Part shown: piece after piece, positions 47,701 to 58,345 of the stretch
Layout of the letters: every line of letters begins with the position of its first letter
How positions within the stretch are numbered: position 1 is the stretch's first letter
Source: Nissolia schottii
Taxonomy: Eukaryota > Streptophyta > Magnoliopsida > Fabales > Fabaceae
DNA length: 64,000 nt
Reading direction: 5' to 3'
Assembly (NCBI GenBank): GCA_003254905.1
Contig: QANU01015964.1
Span: 964,713 to 1,028,712 of the forward strand
Notes under the pieces: model-generated
The model's input: only the letters and a program-made list of their open reading frames with translations
Database searches by the model: none
Told to the model about the DNA's origin: nothing
Position numbers and translations under genes: made by a program

Positions 47701-50700
47701 TGTGTTAGATATAGTAATCATTGCTAGGTCTACTCGTTGCAGCTTAAGTTTTTAGTGCGAGTGTGCGACAGTGGTCGATTACTTGACAATCCTAATTATG
47801 ATGATGCATAGTGGAGCATTCTTGAATGTGGGTTGAGTGCTCAATTTTGTAAAAGAAAATTTAAGATTTGTAACATTGCCTCACTGCACGCAGGCTGCCT
47901 TTGTTACTATTTTCCAGTGACACCACACAGTTCAACATTTAAAAGAGCGTCAGGGCATATGTTTTTATGCTAGTTCTAGGACCTTCAAACAGCCTATTTT
48001 CAGTCAGTTTTCTGGCTTTGCTTTTAAAAATGTGTATAAAGTGTTCTTGAAGTGTGCTTTGCTAGCAGGGGTGTGGAGCATATGATTAGAGCTTACAACC
48101 GTAGTTACATATCATCTTGTTAGAAATTATTTACTTTGCTTCTTTGTGCATTTCTTTTAATGGTTATGTTAGGGGAGCTGTCACTGTTAGGTATACAACG
48201 GGATTGGGAAGCTATTATGAGCTTATATTATGCTTCTTTTTCTTGTTCTTTGGCTTCTGCTAGGAGGATGCCTTATCTTTGATTTCTCTAATCTAATCCT
48301 AATATTTTTTTGTTGCGTATAGTCTTTTTTATAAAAGGGGGAGAAAACGTAGCAATGCTAATTAGACAGTCTGTAATCTCTCTTCTAATCTCTCTTCTAT
48401 GCATAATTCAACAATAATAAATGTTATTTTCGACAAAAATAACTCGTTCAGTTTATATGACTGCGCCTGAGTTTAATAGAAAATAGAAAGTTCAAGTTGG
48501 AGTGTGGGTTTCCTTGGTGAGTAGCATTACTCAAATGTGCACAACATCAGCTGTTGTGCATTGGTTATGCTGGACATATATAGTTCTTTTTACTCAAGAA
48601 AATGCTACCAGTTATAAGGTACTATCTCATGATTTGTCTTAAAAGAATGTGATCTTATTATTTGATCCTTCTAATGTTGCAGCTTAATCGATGTTTCGGA
48701 AGTGAGGTTGAAATTGTCATTGGAGACTGCTCCAGGACAAAGACCTCATGGTATCTTGGGCATATGGAGTCCTATACTTTCAGCTGTTGGGAATGCCTTC
48801 AAGATCCAGGTGAGCTATCTAATCTACATAGAGAACTGCATTCAATTGTGATTAGTCATTCGTAGGCTCTCCTTACCTTTCTTTTTATATTTGTTGACTA
48901 CATGATGTGATTGCCCTTCCTTGACTGCATCACGCTATTAATTGTATATGGGCTTGGACAAACATAAGTTACATAAACCCACCTGCCGTAGGTGTTAGAT
49001 TTAAAACCATTCACTTGTCTCTCAATTTAAGCTTTTGATAGAGATGACTCATGACATGGTGTCAAAGCCTCTCAAGTCAATTGGTCTAGAGGTTTATCCT
49101 TGTTGCCAATTTTTTAAAAAGTGTAACTGCTATGCACTAACATAGTAAAAAAATTTTGAACTGTTGTACAATCAAATCTTCTCATGCTTGACTTTTGAAG
49201 CAGTGAGTGAGAAAGTGTCAAATAATTTTGCTGATGTGGTAATATTTGATTGAATGACAGTGTAGAAAAAGCTATGCACTGTTGGTGCGTAACAATTAAA
49301 CTCTTTCTTAAATAAAAGATAAATGGTAGATAACACAAGGTGGGTGTAATGGGCTAATGGCATCAAATAAAATGTAGGAAAACTAATACGAAAAGTAACA
49401 ATGGTGGTAGCTCTTCGAGAGATTGCTTACTCTCCTAATTCCAAGCTAGTTTGAATGACCCCCTCGATGCATTCTCCCAACCCTAAAACTCTTGCTAATC
49501 AAATAATTAGTTTCATACAAAATTTGCCTATGTAGCATCCCCAACCTTATACACCCTATGATACTTATTCATAAGTTTGCTACCAAGGAGCAAGGACCAC
49601 TTCACTAACACCTGGGGAGCACCTTGGGCTGTGACAGTGGGTCCTGCATTGTACATGATTCAAGCCCAAAAGGCCTAGGAATTGGGTTTTCACCGGTAAT
49701 CTGGCTATAAATATATTGGCTAGTTAAGGCCCTTTTGTGAGTGCCTCTGTTGGTGGCTGTGACATTCAGGAACATGATGTCACCATGTGTAAACTAACGA
49801 TGCTGCAACAATGTTTCCTCTTTCTTAGGTGCATCTGAGGAGGGTGATGCACAGAGACAGATTCATGCGGAAGAGTTCTATTGTTCCTGCCATTGGAAAC
49901 CGCATTTGGAGAGATTTGATTCATAATCCTTTACATTTAATATTTTCAGTGGATGTGCTTGGTATGACAAGTTCAACGCTGGCTTCACTTAGCAGAGGGT
50001 TCGCTGAGCTTTCCACAGATGGACAGTTTCTGCAATTACGTGCAAAGCAGGTAAGCACTTTCATCTTAATCGATTCCATAATGCAATGTAAACTAAGATG
50101 AATTTACACATCACAGGTAAGATCAAGGAGAATCACCGGTGTTGGTGATGGGATTATTCAAGGAACAGAAGCTCTTGCCCAAGGTGTTGCCTTTGGAGTC
50201 TCTGGCGTAGTGAGGAAGCCGGTGGAGAGTGCCCGACAGAATGGTCTCCTGGGATTGGCTCACGGGCTTGGGCGTGCCTTTTTAGGTTTTATAGTGCAAC
50301 CAGTAAGCGGGGCACTAGATTTTTTCTCATTGACTGTTGATGGGATTGGTGCAAGTTGTTCCAAATGCTTTGAGGTTTTCAACAGCAAGACCACCTTCCA
50401 CAGAATTAGAAATCCTCGGGCTATACGTGCTAATGGGATACTAACAGAATATTGTGAAAGAGAAGCTATTGGGCAGGTACGTTAATTAATTGTTTCGCTG
50501 CAACTATTATGAACCCCATAAGTTTTTATATGAAATATAAAATTTATCACGGAAGTGAAACTAAGAAAAAGCATGGTTGATGCAAGCTCCATCACCTTGA
50601 AAACCATTTTAAGTTTTTTTTTTTTCCTTTTCTTTTTTTAAATAGCTACAAATACATGAAAAATGAGTGTCTCTTATCGCTGCAAAGAGGTGTTGTGATT

Positions 50701-53700
50701 TTTGAACTTTTACCATGTAGCCTACTAAGATTTCTGAATGAATTTTGGCTTTGATCTGATAATTGAAATTTTTTGGTATTAAAAAGGGATCAAAGAGATG
50801 GAGGGGCACAAGAAAATATATTTCACTAATGAGATTCAGGGAATTGTGATGCAAAACATAAACCTACCTTGTAACATATATTCAAAGTACGATATAAAAA
50901 GACAACTTACCCTTTACTTTGGTTTCACTCAAAGTGCAAAGTTATCTTAACTCAATTATGAGCAATTATAAATATTATCCTCTAACAAAACATACTAAGA
51001 AATAAGAACAAATACCGTTGATGTGAACTATGTCCTGTCATGAGAAACATTTCCAGAACAAGTGCAAGGGTATTTCCGTCTCTTCCCATTAATCATGTAT
51101 ATAGCAATGAATTGATATGAAGCTCTTTTTTCCTTCTATGAAATTAAATTTGTATTACATGAAAAGATGAGCATCCACTTTCAAGGTGTGCGTACAATGT
51201 GTGCACATCCAACCTGGCAAGTTTTATGAATGCTTTTTGTTGTTTGTTTTAAAGCTTCAATCTTTATCTGTAAATTGTATGTATTGTATAATACGTGATG
51301 TTTCTTTTTCATTTTTTGTTTGCTTGGTTTTAGATGGTGCTTTACCTTGGAGAGGCAAGTCGGCAATTTGGCTGTACTGAGATTTTCAAGGAACCTTCGA
51401 AATTTGCGCTGTCTGATTATTATGAAGAGCATTTTATTGTGCCTCACCAGAGAATTGTTTTAGTTACTAATAAACGAGTCATGCTGCTGCAGGTTAGTTG
51501 AGGAACATAGTCATAAGGTTTGTTTTCCCATCTAGAGAATAACTTAGCTGACTTTCCTGCTTTTATCTAGTGTCTTGCTCCCGATAAGATGGATAAAAAA
51601 CCTTGTAAGATTAAGTGGGATGTGCCTTGGGATGAGTTGATGGCACTAGAATTGGCAAAAGCTGGCAGTAGTCAACCTTCTCACTTAATCCTACACCTGA
51701 GACACTTCCGGAGATCTGAAAATTTTGTTCGCGTTATAAAATGCAATAGTGTGGAAGAATTTGAAGGAACAGAACCGCAAGCTGTTAAGATATGTTCAGT
51801 AGTGCGTAGAACATGGAAGTCATATCAAACTGACATAAAGAGCTTGATTCTGAAAGTAAGTGGTATTTAAACACATTCATTTCACGAAGTGGAATAGAAT
51901 TTTGATAGAATTCTCACTTCTAGGTTCCTTCAAGTCAGAGACATGTACATTTTGCCTGGAGTGAAGTGGATAGTAGAGAACCTCGTACCCCCAACAAAGC
52001 CATTGTTAGTTCAAGAGAGATTTCAACACAAAGTGCTACATCTGATGATAGGCGATTTGTTAAGCACAGCATTACTTTTTCGAAGATCTGGAGCAGTGAA
52101 CAAGAATACAGAGGTCGATGCTCATTATGCAGAAAACAGGTTCTTTACTATTCAATTTTACATGTTTCCTGATGTAAGTCTCTTATGTTGGCACTGGGCA
52201 CAAGGTTAGTGTTTCAAGTATAACAAGCCATTTTATGTTTCAGAGCTCACAAGATGGTGGAACATGCAGCATCTGGAGGCCTATGTGTCCTGATGGGTAA
52301 TGACGTTTACACATTCTTGAGTTTACTCTACCATTGCACATTATTGCAATTAATTGCATTTTTTGGTTACACGTGTAACTGAGGAAATCATAACCATTTT
52401 AAGGCATTATGTTTGCTGGTTGACAGTGAAAATTATGTCAAACAATTTAGAAACTTAAGAAATTAAATTAGTTATCACAATTGTAGAAATCAATCAGGAT
52501 TTGGAAATAAGCAGTCCATGTTATGAAAATTTCATCAAATTGTTTTTTAAAAGTTCTCAAACATGTTAATTGCTACCAGTTATATGAGGATCCCAGCTTA
52601 AAAAGAAAAAGAGAAACCTTGACCTCCTATCGAATTGCATATAAACTAACTTTTAATGTGAAGTATCCTGTTTGAGGTCTTCCCTATCATTCTTCTGGAT
52701 TGTTTTCAAGTTTTTAGAATCCTGGCCATGATACAAACAAATGTAACAATTTTTGACTTGTTAATATCCTTCATTTGCCTTTATACTAATTCAGTTTAAT
52801 TATTGAATTTATTCAGTATGCCTGTTTGGTCAACTTTATCACCGATTGTAGCAGTTTGGCAGCTGAAGAGATGATCCCATCTTGCATCCAACCTGTTGGA
52901 TAAAAAAATCCCTCGTAATATCTCTTGTTGTCTGGTCAACTCCATAAGGAAAGAAAGTAAAGACAAATAGTAAAGAAGACTACTTGAGAGGCACACTTGA
53001 ATAAGGGTCATCTGTCCCCCATGAGAAAATTAAGCCCCTTTTCCAGTTAGCAAAGCACACTGAAATTTTCTTAGATGCCAGACCCCAAAAGGAGGCAACT
53101 CTAGGCTTCCTAACCAAGGGGACCGCTAAGTAAACAAGAGGCCAATCCAAAATTTGGCAACCAACCAATGTTGCAAAAGCTTTATGATCTCGTACTAATA
53201 TCACCTAGACCACTTTTTGACATTTATTTTCAGCCCAAAAGCAAATTAAAAAGTTTAAACAGAGAGGGTGTTGCTAAAGCTTTATACATCCTCTTCTGAG
53301 AGCAAAATGTTATCATCCAAGAATTGCAAATGGGAGACAAAGTCCACTTTAACACCTTTTACAAGACCATCTGCAACTGCTCTAGAAATTAGGCAACTCA
53401 GAACATCCACCAGTAAGCTAAAAAGGGATGTTTTGACCACAAAGGCATGTTTTAGGGTCATTAGTAATCGTCACAAAAAAGGAAACATTTAACCGAACTT
53501 CTCTGTTTAGAGCCAAGCCGTCTTCCCCCCCCCCCCCCTTTTTCCAAAAACCTTATCAAAAGACCCTTATCATGAGCTTTCCCGAAATTCAATTTAAGAC
53601 CCAGATAGGCAGTTTGTATGTGTTGCATTGTCACCGAAGCAATCTATACCTGCAATGGAAGTTTTAAGGTTCAGCTACTAACAGACAGTAAGAAGTATAA

Positions 53701-56700
53701 TGGTATTATTTGCTCAAATATCAAGAGAGTGGCCAAGAGAATTACAGAGAATGCTCACAGCCTTGAGCTCTAAGTGGCTGATCACTCCAGAATTAGTCTA
53801 GCAAAATGCCTACCTCACTAACTTTTCGCCACTCTATATAACAGAATTACCTCAGCTGATGTGCCAATCATTCTCCAAACTTTCTGACTCAGCAAGTTTG
53901 TTACAAAGAGGCGGCTCAACACCCTTTCCCATGTGCCTATTTTCCATCTTACTGATAGTTTAATCTGAATATTTCTTATTCACATTTCAACAAGGAACTT
54001 TACAATTTATAGATATAATAATCAAGAGAAAAAGGGGAAACTAAATCAATCTAAATAACTAAATCAATTTAAATATATCTCTATACTAATACTATCCTAA
54101 AATAGATAAATTCAATCCTGTCAAATATAAACCAAATATTCAACACTCCCCCTCAAGCTAGAGCATAAATATCAGACGCACCTAGCTTGTTACATATATA
54201 TGATATTCTAGGACCCCGTAAAGATTTAGTAAACATATCTACAAGTTGATCCTTAGATTGAACATAGGAAGTCTTGATTATGCCTGAAAGAATCTTTTCT
54301 CTGATGAAATGACAATTGACCTCTACATGCTTGGTCCTCTCATGAAAAATTGGATTTGAGTAGAGGTACAAAGCTGATTGATTATCACAAGCAAGCTCCA
54401 TAGGCTGAACCTCACAAAACTTCAACTCCTGAAGTAAATGTTTTAACCATAACAGCTCACCTGTAGCATTAGCCATTGCACGATACTCTGCTTCCGTACT
54501 TGACCTCGCAACAATAGTTTGCTTGCTTTTCCAGGAAATTAAATTTCCTCCAATAAGAACACAATAGCCTGTAGTGGACCTCCTATCATTAACATCACCT
54601 GCCGAATCTGCATCAGCATATCCTAGAACATTAGTATGACCTTTGTCTGTGTAAACAAGCCCCTTTCCCGACGATCCTTTAATGTATCTTAGGATTCGAA
54701 CGATTGCGTTCCAATGACTATCACATGGGGAATTAAGAAACTAGCTCACAACACTAACTGGAAAGGAAATGTCAGGTCTAGTCATAGTAAGACAATTCAA
54801 CTTTCCAACTAACCTCCTGTACCTCCCTGGATCAGGACATGGCTCCCCCTGATTAGGAAGAAGCTTCACATTGGGGTCCATAGGTGTGTCAACAGGTTAC
54901 AATCAAGCATTCCAGTTTCTTCGAGAATATCAAGAACATATTTCCTTTGAGAGATAGCAATACCAGCCTTTGATTGAGCCACCTCAATTCCAAGAAAGTA
55001 TCGTAGCTGACCAAGATCTTTAGTTTGGAAATTCTTGAACAAGTGTTGTTTCAACTCTTCAATGCCTGTTTGGTCATCACCTGTAATGACAATATCATCC
55101 ACATACACCACAAGATAAATAAATCGAGAAGGTGATGAGCATTTAAAAAACACAGAGTGATCTGCTTCACAACGGATCATGCCAAATTCCTGAATGATTG
55201 TGCTAAACTTCCCAAACCAAGCTCGAGGAGACTGCTTCAAACCATATAAAGATTTCTTCAACCGACAAACCTTACCTAACTCCCCCTGAGTAACAAACCC
55301 AGGTGGTTGCTCCATATAAATCTCCTCCTCCAAGTCACCGTGCAAGAAAGCATTTTTAATATCAAGTTGATCGGCCAATGGCGGATGGCAGCTACGGCCA
55401 AAAACAAACGAACAGATGTCATTTTAGCAACAGGAGAGAAGATGTCACCATAATCCAGACCATAGATTTGGGTGTACCCTTTGGCAACCAGTCAGGCTTT
55501 TAAGCGGTCCACTTGGCCATCAGGGCCAACCTTAATTGTAAAGACCCAACGACATCCAATTGTAGATTTGCCGGCAGGAAGTGAACGAAGTGTCCACGTA
55601 TGATTGGCCTCCAAAGCGGCCATCTCATCAAGCATAGCCTGTCTCCATCCTGGATGGGAAAGTGCTTCCTGAACAGTTTTAGGTATAGTAATAGAAGACA
55701 AGGCAGACACAAAGGTACAATAGGAAGGAGATAATCGGTGATAACTTAAAAAGTTATAAATGGGATGAGGATCAAGGGTGGAACGACTACCTTTACGAAG
55801 AGCAATAGGCTGGTCATCAGGTGGATCAGGTAGGACCGCAGCAGGAGGAGATGTTGGAGTTGGAGCTGAATCACGAGTCTCAACCGTAGGAGAAGGCCCT
55901 GAGGTGTCGGATCGTCGTCGCTCATAGGTAATACCAAAACGACGTGAAGAGTCAATGAGTGGCACAGGCAGTACTGGAGAAGTATTATCGGAGCCAGTAA
56001 AGTCATGACCGGGCACGTCGGATGCTAATGCAAAGTATGGTTGATCTTCAAAGGATGTAACATTCGCACATATGTAGAAGCGACGTGTAGTAGGTGAATA
56101 ACACCGGCAACCTTTCTGACGTGAAGAGTACCCAAGAAAAACACATTTCATAGCTTGTGCAGTCAGTTTGTCGCTTCCAGGGGAAAGATTATGAACAAAA
56201 CATGTGGAACCAAAAACACTGGGAGGAACCACATAAAGAGTGGCCTGAGGATACAAAATGTTGTGAGGAATCTTATCGCCAAGAGTAGTAGATGGCATGC
56301 GATTGATTAAATAACATGCAGTAGCAACAACATCACTCCAAAACTTCAATGGTACTGTAGCGTTAATTAATAAGGTCTGAGTTGTATCTACCAGATGACG
56401 ATGCTTACGTTCAGCCACACCATTTTGCTGTGGTGTATGAGGGCAACTAGATTGATGAACGATGCCGTGAGATGCCAAGAATAAAGTAAACGGCATAGAA
56501 AAGTATTCTTTTGCATTATCACTGCGCAGAACTCGAATATTTTTGCCAAATTGATTATTGATCTCAACACAGAAGGTTGCAAAAATGTCAAATAACTCAG
56601 ACCGATCTTTCATTAAAAACAACCAAGTATATCTTGAAAAGTCATCAATGAAGGTAACATAATACTTGAATCCCAAAACTGACGTAACACGACTGAGACC

Positions 56701-58314
56701 CCAAACATCAGAATGAACGAGGTCAAATGGTGATATTGCTCGACTACTAGTACTAGTTGGAAAGGATGCCCTAACATGCTTTCCAAGTTGACAAGACTCA
56801 CACTCTAAGGACTTCAAATGAGAAAGCTTCGGAACCATTTGCTTCAACCTTCCAAGGCTTGGGTGACCCAAACGACGATGTAAAAGGTCAGGAGACTCTG
56901 AGACTGCGCATATTGTTGATTGATGAAGCTGGAGGTAATAGAGACCACGTGATTCATATCCAACTCCAATCATCTATCCTGTACTCTGGTCCTATATAAG
57001 AAAAGAATTGGAAATAAAGGTTATGGAACAGTTCAGAGTACGAATAAGCTGGCTGATAGAAATTAAATTAAAGGGGGAACCAAGTACAAATAAAACTAAG
57101 TGTAAGGATAAAGATGAAGAAGGTGAAGCTTGACCAATGCCTAAGACCCGGGCTTTAGATCCATCAGCAAGAGTAACACTATGAGATGCTTTAGGAGGTG
57201 ACAATTTAATGAAAAGGGAAGGATTACCAGCCAAGTGATCAGAAGCAGCAGAATCTAAAATTCACGATCCTGCAGATTGGGAGAGACAAATGGTAGAATT
57301 ACCCGTCTGTGCTACAGTGGCTGAGTAAGAGGACTGTTGGGCTGCCTTAAATTGAAGGAATTCCTTGTATTCACTAGCGGAAATGGCATGATCTTCCGCA
57401 GGTTCCAGCTTTGGGTCAGTAATAGGTACTGGAGACTGAGCAACATTGGCAGTGGTTTTGCTAGGAAACCCATGTAAAGAGTGGCAACGATCCTGAGTGT
57501 GTCCATACTTATTGCAGTAGGAACAATGGAGATCACTTCTTCCTCTACCATCACCACGACCAAAATTGCTACGTCCACGGCCCCGACCCCGACCCTAACC
57601 ACGACCTCGACCATGGCCAAATGAGTTAGAGGCCAAAATAGAGAACTCAGAAGCCGTTTGAGAAAGAATCTCTGGTGGCGGAACCCTTAATAAACGACCA
57701 ATAAGTTTTGTAACTATAGGAATATTAGGATTTGTAAGAGTTTGATTCCGAACATATTCATAGTCTTTATGGAGGCCATGGAGAACGAATACCATAAGCA
57801 TATTGTCAAGCTTCTTTGACATTTCTTTTGCATCATCTTTCTCTAACATGGACTTGATTTCATCACAGCACGATTAGGCCTTGTTCAGATAGGAGGGCAA
57901 ATCAGAGTCTGTCATATGAAGAGATGCTAAACTTCGAATGGTTTCATAAAGCCTTTGAATGTCATTAGCATAGACAATTTCAGTTTTCGTCCAAATGTCA
58001 TAGCAAGTCTTGTAAGTGCGAAAGTGAACCATCAGGCTAGGCTCAATAGACTGCCATAACACGGATACGAGCTGAGCATCAACCTTCTTCCAGTCTTCTT
58101 TCCGATGAGCAGCAATGGCAGATTCCTTGGTAGAAAGGTGGTCAGATAATCCCTGACCCATAAACCAAATTTCAACAGCATCACGCCAACTCAAGTAGTT
58201 CTTCCCATTAAGTCTTTCCGAGGTAATGGTAGGATTTCTAGAAAAAGCATAAGACACCAAACTCTTCTTCTTGGATTGATCCTCGGCCATGGAGAAGACA
58301 GGAAAAAAACGCAC

Positions 58315-58345
<31 letters not shown>

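Larger units (their letters stand above)
45189..50476 (+). other. VPS13: VPS13 exons 53-57: C-terminal VPS13_C / ATG2_C-like region (aa 3630-3971)
   Basis: Coding exons are 45189-45366, 45497-45633, 48683-48809, 49829-50050 and 50117-50476. They encode the most conserved C-terminal part of VPS13: [29 protein letters not shown], then [19 protein letters not shown], and [20 protein letters not shown]. The glycine-rich helical stretch [20 protein letters not shown] follows and ends in [14 protein letters not shown]. In the family this part forms amphipathic helices that contact the acceptor membrane or lipid droplets. Intron 54 (45634-48682) is 3 kb and repeat-filled. Intron 57 (50477-51333) shows nothing recognisable. 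Confidence 0.92.

Noticed and set aside
55500-56801. Several additional minus-strand frames in the Copia element
   Set aside because: They overlap the integrase frame in other phases and have no family match.
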